Shown: positions 1-12,600 of the stretch, piece after piece
Layout of the letters: each line of letters starts with the position of its first letter
Numbering within the stretch: the first letter of the stretch is position 1
Source of the DNA: Protonemura montana
Lineage: Eukaryota > Arthropoda > Insecta > Plecoptera > Nemouridae
Reading direction: 5' to 3'
Assembly (NCBI GenBank): GCA_947568835.1
Contig: OX387612.1
Location: 12,092,001-12,156,000, forward strand
Length of the DNA: 64,000 nt
Position numbers and translations under genes: made by a program
The notes under the pieces: generated by a model
Database searches by the model: none
Told to the model about the DNA's origin: nothing
What the model saw: the letters and a program-made list of their open reading frames with translations, nothing else

Positions 1-1014
1 TTTTAAAATTATTTTCGAAGCGCAATGCCAATAAACTGACGCATCGTTAAAGCGAAATCATCACAACTAATCATTAAACAACATGGACAAAGTAAACAAA
101 TCTGAATCATCCCGCGAATAATTCTGTGTCGAGAATTCTAAATGGCTGGGTCTCGGCGATCGAGAACAAACTCGATCGTCATCTGCGTTTCACTGTCTCA
201 GAATCGCATGACAACTATCGGTCGATAATCTCGGTAGTTCTCGATCTCTAGCTAGATGTCGACATCGAGAAAAAATCCTAGAATCGCAGTGCAGGTACTA
301 ATAACTAAAAAACAATTGTAAAACAATTGTAACGCTAGGTTTGCAATTTCTAGGTTTGGCTGTTCACATTAGCACAGGACTCACGATTGGCTTGGAATCC
401 TCATTTTAAATGCAATGATTAGTTGCTGTTGTTAGTGGTTTACAGTATCGGGGTCGTCGTGGGCTGTTCTTACTCTTCTTACTTTATTCTGTTCTGCCAT
501 TACTTTGTTCTGCTTGGAATTTTCATCTACACGGTACACTTATCCGTAGACTTTCAGTTCAATCGAATATTACAACCGCTTCGTCATTTTCTGCTATCAA
601 AATTCTGCTGTCAAAAAGCATACGCTGGGAAAAGTCTTCCACAATCACAGTGTTTGATCATTTAAGGCATTTTTTTCCTCCTAAACACTTCTTCTCATTT
701 TTCAAAAACTTAAAAATTTCACTACTATAGCCCTTGCCTCCAGCAACGCGGTGAGCCCTTTCAATGTCACTTGCTTCCAGTCTCTCACTCCAAGCCCCGC
801 AATGTCAACAATGAGTGCATCTTGATTTGACTCGAGTTCCTCTATGTTTGTTTCATATGGTATCACTTTCGATTCCACGCACTCTTCCACTGAGTCTAAT
901 ATGCTCACGTTTGCCATAACGGCATCGAGCTTCTCGTCGGTTGTGGGACCAGCGTTGATTTGCAAAAGCACTCAACACAAGGTTGTATTGACCTGCACGA
1001 GGCACGGACACCGC
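1..1014. other. Upstream region, no identifiable gene
   Basis: Small open frames (423-665 on +, 702-971 on -) have no recognisable domain. The minus-strand one (89 codons, acidic, helix-like) could be a remnant of a mobile-element protein, but I cannot name it. No tandem repeat is visible. Confidence 0.3.
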
Positions 1015-1330
1015 GCTCTTTGCCAGCTCACAGGCCTATCCTTGCATCTGCCATCGCACTCAAATAACGGGAGCCCCCTCGAGGACTATCACCTTACCGT
1101 GGTGAGGGGGTTTGTGTGATTCAATGACCCGGGAGGCTCTGCCGGTTGGGAGGTTTCGCTCCCCATAAGGTCTCCTATACCGGACAGGCTCTCGGCGAGG
1201 ATCCAGACAAAGAATGGTCCGGCCGCGCCGCTGTTGCGGGACGTGGACTTTGGTCTAGTGAGGATTTGAGCACCCTCTTTTTCTATTCTATTTTCGTTTC
1301 ATCATCTTCTCTTCACCTCGAATCTTGTTT
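1015..1330 (+). mobile_element. Possible LINE 5' leader fragment
   Basis: GC-rich block in AT-rich surroundings, with TACCGTGGTGAGGGGGTTTG and, further on, GAGGATCCAGACAAAGAATG. From memory this resembles the conserved leader upstream of some animal non-LTR retrotransposons. No reverse transcriptase follows, so it would be a 5' fragment. Family not determined. Confidence 0.3.
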
Positions 1331-1524
1331 CATTCCTTGCCACCTCCCGAAGCCCCCGTCGGGCTTCTGCGACAGCGGTGTGGCGCCCTCCTTTATGACG
1401 ACTTGGCAAAGTTCACGGATTTTCTTACGGTCCTTGGAAAACTAATCAGTCTGTGGTTGAGTCAGACAGCTGGTGACTGGGGTGTGTCCAGGAGGCTCTC
1501 GTGTCTAATACTAATTTCATGTGG

Positions 1525-1655
1525 TTCTTTTGTTATTGAAAAATTGTCAGGACTGCTCTTACCCTTGATAAAGTAACAGGTACAAGTTACGAAACGTTGG
1601 GAAATTCAGTTGTTCTTCACTTAGCATTGAAAACCAAGTTGAAATAGTTTTTGTA
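1525..1655 (+). mobile_element. Half copy of the palindromic GTTACGAAACGTTGGG family
   Basis: Matches the right arm of the elements at 28923-29272, 31258-31497 and 40175-40450, including TAAAGTAACAGGTACAAGTT and CTTAGCATTGAAAACC. Only one arm is present. Confidence 0.6.
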
Positions 1656-2640
1656 AAAAGGAGCTATGCTGGCAGCAACCACTTTCGACGCCATCTCGAT
1701 TCAAGGTTTCGCCTCACAAAAAGCTGAATGCCTCACAAGATGCATTATAAAAAAAAATATTTAAATTTAAAATTTCACTTAACAAATTTACTTTAAATTT
1801 AAAAATCCTAACATATAACTACAAACTAAAAAGATTTATTTGCTCTCCGTGTAACCGCGGCGGCTGGCACGACTTTTGCCGGAACTAAAAAATATTGCTA
1901 TTTCTAAATTTCTTTAATGAATGATCTTAAACACTGCGAATTAAATTGAATACAAAAACCTTTCAGATTTTTTACAAAATCACGCAAAAACCTACAAAAG
2001 CAAGAATAAAACTTTCCAATATGAAATTACAAACATTCTCAACTCATTCATAGATTTTTAAGCATAAATTAAAACGTTCTAAAAGTATATTTACTATACC
2101 CATAAAAATAGGTTAAAAAAAAACAGGAACAATTAGTAATTTCTTCCCTATTTTTTTATTTAAAATTTTTTTTAGAACTATTTGGCTAGCTCCTAAATTA
2201 ACAAAGTGCCTTGTAAATTATTTGGCTAACTAAAAAATCTTCATCAATTCTTACTTTATATAAATGCAACAAAACAAAATCACAAACTATTTACCTATTA
2301 TCGATAAGGGGTAACATAGAATTCAACCCAGGACAAAAGATTTCTTTTTTAAAACATTTTAAAAATAATTTTTAATTTTAAAAAGTTATAAAACTGAATT
2401 CCCATCGCAACGTGTGACGCTCCGACCAACATCTTTGCTGCTAGGTACTCATGTTCGGGTTGTCCCAAGCAGGTCACCTACAGCTCACTGTCCGATCTCA
2501 TATCCCAAACCCTCAACGCTGTATCAAATATCAAATGTATGTCCACTCCAGTCTTGACTGCACTAGGAAGCCAGTCTGCGGGAAGTGCTCGGCTACTTTT
2601 ACATTCTCATCAAATTCACTAAAATCGTCTCAAAAAGCCG
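1656..2640. other. AT-rich sequence, nothing recognised
   Basis: Rich in A/T homopolymers, with no coding signal, RNA gene or tandem array visible on either strand. Confidence 0.5.
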
Positions 2641-3225
2641 GGGTCCAAGTAGCTCAATTGGTTAGAGCAACACCCGCGACAGGTGGAGATCGGGGTCCAA
2701 GTAGCTCAATTGGTTAGAGCAACACCCGCGACAGGTGAAGATCGGGGTCCAAGTAGCTCAATTGGTTAGAGCAACACCCGCGACAGGTGGAGATCGGGGT
2801 CCAAGTAGCTCAATTGGTTAGAGCAACACCCGCGACAGGTGGAGATCGGGGTCCAAGTAGCTCAATTGGTTAGAGCAACACCCGCGACAGGTGGAGATCG
2901 GGGTCCAAGTAGCTCAATTGGTTAAAGCAACATCCGCGACGGGTGGAGATCGGGGTCCAAGTAGCTCAATTGGTTAGAGCAACACCCGCGACAGGTGGAG
3001 ATCGGAGTCCAAGTAGCTCAATTGGTTAGAGCAACACCCGCGACAGGTGGAGATCGGAGTCCAAGTAGCTCAATTGGTTAGAGCAACATCCGCGACAGGT
3101 GGAGATCGGGGTTCGAGTCCGCGTTTGAGCATCAATTTTTGAGACGGTTATAGTGTTGATAATAATAAAATACCCCGCGCATTGCAAGCGTTTACAATTT
3201 AAATAAGATTTCATCCCAGCGCTTC
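2641..3225 (+). mobile_element. tRNA-derived SINE with tandem head (52 bp x about 9)
   Basis: A tRNA-like head (A box TAGCTCAATTGG, then GTTAGAGCA) is repeated at 52-bp spacing from 2641. Only the final copy (about 3061-3130) continues into a B box (GGTTCGAGTCC) and the non-tRNA body ending near GCGCATTGCAAGCG at about 3180-3190. The 7-bp acceptor stem (GTCCAAG with GTTTGAGC) and CACC/GGTG anticodon stem are recognisable, but position 33 is G, not U, and the T stem is poor, so this is not a working tRNA gene. Confidence 0.75.
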
Positions 3226-3284
3226 GATGCTCGGTGCTGGATTTTTCTTTCAAAACCACGTTCAATTAATCGACCTTGCCGGAC

Positions 3285-3391
3285 ATTGATTCCATTGGGG
3301 CGTGACTCTACGCTTTGTTTCTGTCCTGTCATACTTTAAAGGTTCATTTTCTCACAACTTGAATAACATTTCGCTTAGCGGCCGTTTGATT
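3285..3391 (+). promoter_or_regulatory. Probable 5' UTR / upstream region of the ABCA gene
   Basis: The reading frame is open upstream of the ATG to about 3302 but contains no earlier in-frame ATG. No TATA box, initiator or upstream splice acceptor could be recognised with confidence, so the transcription start is unknown. The SINE head array at 2641-3112 lies only about 280 bp upstream of the start codon. Confidence 0.3.
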
Positions 3392-3695
3392 ATGAACGCA
3401 TTCAGAACTATTCTGTTGTTGCTATGGAAGAATATATTGGTAATGTTTCGAAGCCGGGGCGAATTTTTTTTTGAGGTCATCTCGCCGTTTCTGTTTTTAT
3501 TTTATATTGTTACGTATAAAGAAACCATCAAAGGAAATCGATCAGCCCAAAGTTTTGCTCCAACTACAGAATACGAAATTCTACAAATCTTTTCAAAAAC
3601 ATCAACATCACGGCTGGTTTACGCGCCGTACTCGAACTTAACAAAGAAGCTGATGGAAGACGCCGTCGAGAAACTGTCATCCAGAAATCCACTTG
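3392..3695 (+). CDS. ABCA exon 1: N-terminus, TM1, start of luminal domain 1
   Basis: Residues 1-101 plus one base of codon 102. The ATG at 3392 is the first in-frame ATG. LLLWKN at residues 9-14 fits the xLxxKN sorting motif known near the N-terminus of ABCA transporters. TM1 spans about residues 25-41, followed by a luminal stretch with a possible N-glycosylation site (NLT). The donor is ACTTG|GTAAGT. An alternative reading in which the frame runs on to a stop at 3754 is intron read-through. Confidence 0.88.
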
Positions 3696-6600
3696 GTAAG
3701 TTACACAATTCAACGCAGAATGCCACGTTAAGGTTAAAATATAACATCAAGTAAAAATACCTTCTACCCGTGTTTTCCACATGGTTTTATGATCGTGTGA
3801 ACAGATAAAAAGCAGAAAGTTGCAATCAAAATAGGAAATGGCGTAGATGCGTATTCAGATTGGGAGTCAGTGACCACTGGTGTCCCCCAAGGAGCTAATC
3901 TAGGTCCTATTCTCTTTAACATCTACATTAACGATCTGCCCAAACGATTAATAAATTACAAAAGAAATGTGATTTTATAATTATATTAGCATTTTCATTA
4001 AAGCATACACAGAAACAGAATTAGTCACTCAATTAAATCACACATTAGCTGAAATAAATGAATGGTTTCGTATAAACACAACGAACTTGATTGTATTTAA
4101 GAGAAAAGGGGAGACGGAGGAACGAAACAGGGACACCTCAACCTCCTTCCTGGGAAACACAATTGACTCAAAATTAAACTGGAAGTCCAACGAGAATATC
4201 CCGAAAGCGAAAATGAGTAATAATAATAATAATAATTTATTTATACATTTGTTTTGAGTTACATGTTATACTCGGTTACAAACATCTTAATATCATCTCT
4301 TAGTACATGTATTACAATTTTAGAATTTTAGAATTTTAGAATTTTAATTTGGGTTTTAAATTTGTTGACATTATCTGCTATGGGATCCACTAATTCCCTT
4401 GGGAGACGATTCCATGCACGTACACTGACTGCTAGAAAGGAGTATTTTCCTATATCTGTGTTGTAGCCCCTTTCCAGCATCTTCTTAGGGTGGTCCGATC
4501 TTCCGCGGTCTTGTGCTGTCTCCAGCCTCCTAGCAATATCTCCCCAGGACTTATACCCCACAACTGATTTGTGCAAGCCGTTCAGTTTCGCCTCAGTTCG
4601 TCTCTGTTTAAGCGATTCCCATCCCAAGTCTGCAATCATTTCTGTTGGACTTTGCCTCGGACCGTATTTCCGAAGTACGTGCCTTGCCGCTTGTCTTTGA
4701 ACCCTTTCAATTGCTTTTGAGAGCTGCTGTGTGTAAGGATCCCATATGATAGCAGCATATTCTAGCGTAGGTCTGACTATACTTGTGTAGGCTTTCTCTC
4801 GCACTTCCCAACTAGTTTTCTTAAGGTGTCTCATTACAAAGCTCAATTTACTGTTTCCTTTTTTAATTGTAGTGGTTATGTGTTCTTTCCAGTGTAGATT
4901 GTTTGTGATGTGTACTCCCAAGTATTTACATTTGTCAACATATTGTAGTACTGCGTCATTAAGTCATTCGTAAAGCTTGCTATGTGCTCAAAATTCTTTC
5001 GAGAAAATTAAATCGGCCAACACTGAAAACAGCATATACCAAGCAAATATTAATTCATTGTGGAAGGATTCACCAATAGCTAAACACATTTTCATAAAAC
5101 AAAAAAGGGCCGTTCATAAGAGAGGCTCATGTAGAAAGGTTTTTTAAATTCTAAATATTTTAACCCTACCAGCCAATCCCAGCTATTTTAAAACAAACAC
5201 AGAAAAAACACAAGAAAGAAGCTTAATTGAAGACAAAAGGAAAGTGTATTGGAAGTCAGAAGAAAGATAATATTATATTAAGAACCTATTCTATTTAACA
5301 AAAAACTTTAGATATTTTAAATGCAACACACATTTCATAACATCGACGAGTTTGTAAAGAACGATTGTAAACGTGTGTAAATATTAGACAAGTTCATTTA
5401 TTGTCTATTTCCAAAGCCTGAGATTATCATTGATAAATTATAAATTGAAATAACATATCGGCAAGATCACTCTACATGGGATGTAATATAATTAAATAGA
5501 AAATAAATAAAAAAAAACTATTTAAAGATAGTATAGATTTTGTGTGTGACCTTTTTCAACAATTTCTTTGTGAACAGAGCTCCAGGGCGTAGCCAACGAA
5601 CAGGAGATGCTACAAATGTTTGGAAACGAATCGGCGACAAAACATTCCAAAACAATCGCCGTCGTCTTCGTGCAAGTCGACGAGCAGCTCCGACGGCTCG
5701 ACTACAAGATACGCGCGTGGATCAATCACCTAATCGACAGAAAAGAAAACATTCGCATCAAAATGACCTCATACTTGCCACCTCCTGAACTGGAGGATTC
5801 AGGTTAGTCTGCCAAGGAACAAATAGCTTCAAGCATCAAGCATTAACCTAGCATTACATGCCACTTGAAGGACTATTATAAGTAAAACAGATGTAATGTA
5901 ACCAAGAATATAATGTCCACCAAGCTAGACAGAACATAGGATCCAGTCAGCTGATCTCAAATAACCTGGACAGAACATAGGATCCAGCCAGCTGATCTAA
6001 AATAACCTGGATAGAGCATAGGATCCAGCCAGCTGATCTCAAATAACCTGGACAGAACATATGATCCAGCCAGCTGATCTCAAATAACCTGGATAGAACA
6101 TAGGATCCAGCCAGCTGATCTCAAATAACCTGGACAGAACATAGGATCCAGTCAGCTGATCTCAAATAACCTGGACAGAACATAGGATCCAGCCAGCTGA
6201 TCTCAAATAACCTGGATAGAGCATAGAATTCAGCCAGCTGATCTCAAATAACCTGGATAGAACATAGGATCCAGCCAGCTGATCTCAAATAACCTGGATA
6301 GAGCATAGAATTCAGCAAGCTGATCTCAAAAAACCTGGATAGAGCATAGGATCCAGCCAGCTGATCTCAAATAACCTGGACAGAACATAGGATCCAGCCA
6401 GCTGATCTCAAATAACCTGGATAGAACATAGGATCCAGCCAGCTGATCTCAAATAACCTGGACAGAACATAGGATCCAGTCAGCTGATCTCAAATAACCT
6501 GGACAGAACATAGGATCCAGCCAGCTGATCTCAAATAACCTGGATAGAGCATAGAATTCAGCCAGCTAATCTCAAATAACCTGGATAGAACATAGGATCC

Positions 6601-9600
6601 AGCCAGCTGATCTCAAATAACCTGGATAGAGCATAGAATTCAGCCAGCTGATCTCAAATAACCTGGATAGAACATAGGATCCAGCCAGCTGATCTCAAAT
6701 AACCTGGATAGAACATAGGATCCAGCCAGCTAATCTCAAAAAACCTGGATAGAGCATATGATCCAGTCAGCTGACCTCAAATAACCTGGATAGAGCATAG
6801 GATCCAGCCAGCTGATCTCAAATAACCTGGATAGAGCATAGGATCCAGCCAGCTGATCTCAAATAACCTTGATAAAGCATAGGATCCAGCCAGCTGATCT
6901 CAAATAACATGGATAGAACATAGGATCCAGCCAGCTGATCTCAAATAACCTGGATAGAACATAGGATCCAGCCAGCTGATCTCAAATAACCTGGATAGAA
7001 CATAGGATCCAGCCAGCTGATCTCAAATAACCTGGATAGAACATAGGATCCAGCCAGCTGATCTCAAATAACCTAGATAGAGCATAGGACCCAGTCAGCT
7101 GATCTCAAATAACATGGATAGAGCATAGGATCCAGCCAGCTGATCTCAAATAACATGGATAGAACATAGGATCCAGTCAGCTGATCTTAAATAACCTGGA
7201 TAGAACATAGGATCCAGCCAGCTGATCTCAAATAACCTGGATAGAGCAAAGGATCCAGTCAGCTGATCTCAAATAACCTGGATAGAGCATAGGATCCAGC
7301 CAGCTGATCTCAAATAACCTGGATAGAGCATAGGATCCAGTCAGCTGATCTCAAATAACCTGGATAGAACATAGGATCCAGGCAGCTGATCTCAAATAAC
7401 CTGGATAGAGCATAGGATCCAGTCAGCTGACCTCAAATAACCTGGATAGAGCATAGGATCCAGCCAGCTGATCTCAAATAACCTGGATAGAGCATAGGAT
7501 CCAGCCAGCTGATCTCAAATAACCTGGATAGAGCATAGGATCCAGCCAGCTGATCTCAAATAACCTGGATAGAACATAGGATCCAGTCAGCTGATCTCAA
7601 ATAACCTGGATAGAGCATAGGATCCAGCCAGCTGATCTCAAATAACCTGGGTAGAGCATAGGATCCAGCCAGCTGATCTCAAATAACCTGGATAGAGCAT
7701 AGGATCCAGCCAGCTGATCTCAAGTAACCTGGATAGAGTACAGCGGATCTATGGAGCTCTAACGAAGTCAAACGTTGGTTGCACAATATCTAATTAATTA
7801 TTATTAAAAAAAAAAGAATGTCACGTTGGCTGCAAAGCATCATGCAAAACTATTTGCATCCTTAACAAATAAACGCAATTCGAACAGAACTTGCACCGGA
7901 AGATTTAAAACTAAAGGAACACCAAACCATTATGCAAAACAATGTTTTTCACTTTAAATCTAACAATGTTTAAAAACTACGATGTTGTAATACCTTCAAG
8001 TCGTACTTAAATTTTTTTAATCACAATTTTTTCTCAGGCGCATAATGACCTCGTTGTTGACGCGTCTATAAACCCCACTGTACATATATGCGTAATGCGC
8101 ATGAATGTACAGTAAGTGCGTAATGCAATTGATTAAAACCATAGTAGCCTTCCACCTCGCTTGTCTGCCTGTCAAGCTTGACGCGATTGGTTCTTAACGT
8201 CAACGAAACCATCCCTTCTCTTTTACAGCTGCGTACTTAAAGAGCGGTTTTCTTGCAGTGCAACATGCCATCGAAAGTTCCTTTATTAATATATCAGTCA
8301 ACTCTGCACGTGAAGAACCGTACACACTAGCACCAGTAAGTATCTGACTAGACGAGCAAGTAGCAAATTGTTCTTTCTAGGGTGGGTCACATGCTGGTAT
8401 AGAACCGTTCACTCTAGGGTGGGTCACATGCTGGTATAGAACTGTTCACTCTAGGGTGGGTCACATGCTAGACATGCTGGTATAGAACCGTTCACTCTAG
8501 GGTGGGTCACATGCTGGTATAGAACCGTTCACTCTAGGGTGGGTCACATGCTGGTATAGAACTGTTCACTCTAGGGTGGGTCACATGCTAGACATGCTGG
8601 TATAGAACCGTTCACTCTAGGGTGGGTCACATGCTAGACATGCTGGTATAGAACCGTTCACTCTAGGGTGGGTCACATGCTAGACATGCTGGTATAGAAC
8701 CGTTCACTCTAGGGTGGGTCACATGCTAGACATGCTGGTATAGAACCGTTCACTCTAGGGTGGGTCACATGCTAGACATGCTGGTATAGAACCGTTCACT
8801 CTAGGGTGGGTAACATGCTGGACATGCTGGTATAGAACCGTTCACTCTAGGGTGGGTCACATGCTGGACATGCTGGTATAGAACCGTTCACTCTAGGGTG
8901 GGTCACATGCTAGACATGCTGGTATAGAACCGTTCACTCTAGGGTGGGTAACATGCTGGTATAGAACTGTACACTCTAGGGTGGGTCACATGCTAGACAT
9001 GCTGGTATAGAACCGTTCACTCTAGGGTGGGTCACATGCTGGACATGCTGGTATAGAACCGTTCACTCTAGGGTGGGTCACATGCTGGACATGCTGGTAT
9101 AGAACCGTTCACTCTAGGGTGGGTCACATGCTGGACATGCTGGTATAGAACCGTTCACTCTAGGGTGGGTCACATGCTGGTATAGAACCGTTCACTCTAG
9201 GGTGGGTCACATGCTGGACATGCTGGTATAGAACCGTTCACTCTAGGGTGGGTCACATGCTGGACATGCTGGTATAGAACCGTTCACTCTAGGGTGGGTC
9301 ACATGCTGGACATGCTGGTATAGAACTGTTCACTCTAGGGTGGGTCACATGCTGGACATGCTGGTATAGAACCGTTCACTCTAGGGTGGGTCACATGCTG
9401 GACATGCTGGTATAGAACCGTTCACTCTAGGGTGGGTCACATGCTGGACATGCTGGTATAGAACCGTTCACTCTAGGGTGGGTCACATGCTAGACATGCT
9501 GGTATAGAACCGTTCACTCTAGGGTGGGTAACATGCTGGTATTGAACCGTTCACTCTAGGGTGGGTCACATGCTAGACATGCTGGTATAGAACCGTTCAC

Positions 9601-12600
9601 TCTAGGGTGGGTCACATGCTAGACATGCTGGTATAGAACTGTTCACTCTAGGGTGGGTCACATGCTAGACATGCTGGTATAGAACCGTTCACTCTAGGGT
9701 GGGTCACATGCTGGTATAGAACCGTTCACTCTAGGGTGGGTCACATGCTGGACATGCTGGTATAGAACTGTTCACTCTAGGGTGGGTCACATGCTGGACA
9801 TGCTGGTATAGAACCGTTCACTCTAGGGTGGGTCACATGCTGGACATGTTGGTATAGAACCGTTCACTCTAGGGTGGGTCACATGCTGGACATGTTGGTA
9901 TAGAACCGTTCACTCTAGGGTGGGTCACATGCTGGACATGCTGGTATAGAACCGTTCACTCTAGGGTGGGTAATGAAGTACATAACAAAACAAAAAGTCT
10001 TTACATTTTATTCATTTTATTATTATTATTATTATTTTATTAGCATTGAAAATAAAACCAAAATTGGTAACGAAATTTTGCAGGTCTCTATTTTTTTTAA
10101 TATCTTTTAGCATGTTAGTTTGCCATGAACTGGTTGTTATTTGTGAATAATTAAATGCCAGAGTGCAGTCAGTTAGTGGCTTATGATTCGGAACATTACT
10201 CTTTGCGTTTGTTTTGCAGATTGCCGTTCAGCGGTTTCCGTTTCCGCCGTACAAGGGACGCAGTGTTGTTAACTCACTCATTATTAGGCTCCCCATTATT
10301 GTTCCGTTTTTTGCAATCAACATCGCAATCGCCGCCATTGTGAAAGACAAGATTACCGGAGGAACGGTAATAAACATTCAAACAGATCAAACATATATAC
10401 ATATCATCAGCAACTAACTGATTTAGCTTGCTTGAATGGTATTAGTGGAGACAATCCTAGCTTTAAAAACATTTTTAAGCATCTCCAATAAACACCACCA
10501 TAAAAAACCCTTAAAGTACTAAAAATTTAGCTTAAAAACCCTGACACCCTGACACCCCGGCCATACCAGTGCTAGACAAGCACCCTGACACCCTGACCAT
10601 ACCAGTGCTAGACAAGCACCCTGACACCCCGGCCATACCAGTGCTAGACAAGCACCCTGACACCCCGGCCATACCAGTGCTAGACAAGCACCCTGACACC
10701 CTGGTCATACCAGTGCTAGACAAGCACCCTGACACCCTGGTCATACCAGTGCTAGATAAGCATCCCGGCCATACCAGTGCTAGACAAGCACCCTGACACC
10801 CTGGCCATACCAGTGCTAGACAAGCACCCTGACACCCCGGCCATACCAGTGCTAGACAAGCACCCTGACACCCTGACCATACCAATGCTAGACAAGCACC
10901 CTGACACCCTGACCATACCAGTGCTAGACAAGCACCCTGACACCCTGACCATACCAGTGCTAGACAAGCACCCTGACACCCTGACCATACCAGTGCTAGA
11001 CAAGCACCCTGACACCCTGGCCATACCAGTGCTGGACAAGCACCCTGTCACCCTGACCATACCAGTGCTAGACAAGCACCCTGACACCCTGGCCATACCA
11101 GTGCTAGACAAGCATCCTGACACCCTGGCCATACCAGTGCTAGACAAGCACCCTGACACCCCGGCCATACCAGTGCTAGACAAGCACCCTGACACCCTGG
11201 CCATACCAGTGCTGGACAAGCACCCTGACACCCCGGCCATACCAGTGCTAGACAAGCACCCTGACACCCTGGCCATACCAGTGCTGGACAAGCACCCTGA
11301 CACCCCGGCCATACCAGTGCTAGACAAGCACCCTGGCCATACCAGTGCTAGACAAGCACCCTGACACCCCGGCCATACCAGTGCTGGACAAGCACCCTGG
11401 CACCCTGGCCATACCAGTGCTAGACAAGCACCCTGACACCCTGGCCATACCAGTGCTAGACAAGCACCCTGGCCATACCAGTGCTAGACAAGCACCCTGA
11501 CACCCCGGCCATACCAGTGCTGGACAAGCACCCTGACACCCTGGCCATACCAGTGCTGGACAAGCACCCTGACACCCTGGCCATACCAGTGCTAGACAAG
11601 CACCCTGACACCCTGGCCATACCAGTGCTAGACAAGCACCCTGACACCCCGGCCATACCAGTGCTAGACAAGCACCCTGACACCCTGACCATACCAGTGC
11701 TAGACAAGCACCCTGACACCCTGACCATACCAGTGCTGGACAAGCACCCTGACACCCTGGCCATACCAGTGCTAGACAAGCACCCTGACACCCTGGCCAT
11801 ACCAGTGCTAGACAAGCACCCTGACACCCCGGCCATACCAGTGCTAGACAAGCATCCTGACACCCCGGCCATACCAGTGCTAGACAAGCATCCTGACACC
11901 CCGGCCATACCAGTGCTAGACAAGCACCCTGACACCCCGGCCATACCAGTGCTAGACAAGCACCCTGACACCCTGGCCATACCAGTGCTAGACAAGCACC
12001 CTGACACCCTGGCCATACCAGTGCTAGACAAGCACCCTGACACCCTGGCTATACCAGTGCTAGACAAGCATCCTGACACCCCGGCCATACCAGTGCTAGA
12101 CAAGCACCCTGACACCCTGGCCATACCAGTGCTAGACAAGCACCCTGACACCCTGGCCATACCAGTGCTAGACAAGCACCCTGACACCCTGACCATACCA
12201 GTGCTAGACAAGCACCCTGACACCCTGGCCATACCAGTGCTAGACAAGCACCCTAACACCCTGGCCATACTAGTGCTAGACAAGCACCCTGACACCCCGG
12301 CCATACCAGTGCTAGACAAGCACCCTGGCACCCTGACCATACCAGTGCTAGACAAGCACCCTGACACCCTGACCATACCAGTGCTAGACAAGCACCCTGA
12401 CACCCCGGCCATACCAGTGGTAGACAAGCACCCTGACACCCTGGCCATACCACTGCTAGACAAGCACCCTGACACCCTGGCCATACCAGTGCAAGACAAG
12501 CACCCTGACACCCCGGCCATACCAGTGCTAGACAAGCACCCTGACACCCTGGCTATACCAGTGCTAGACAAGCACCCTGGCCATACCAGTGCTGGACAAG

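Noticed and set aside
423-665. 80-codon open frame on +
   Set aside because: No recognisable domain or codon signal; AT-rich upstream sequence.
2641-3130. Tandem tRNA genes
   Set aside because: Only an A-box half is repeated; single B box, non-standard anticodon loop (G at position 33) and poor T stem. It is a SINE head.
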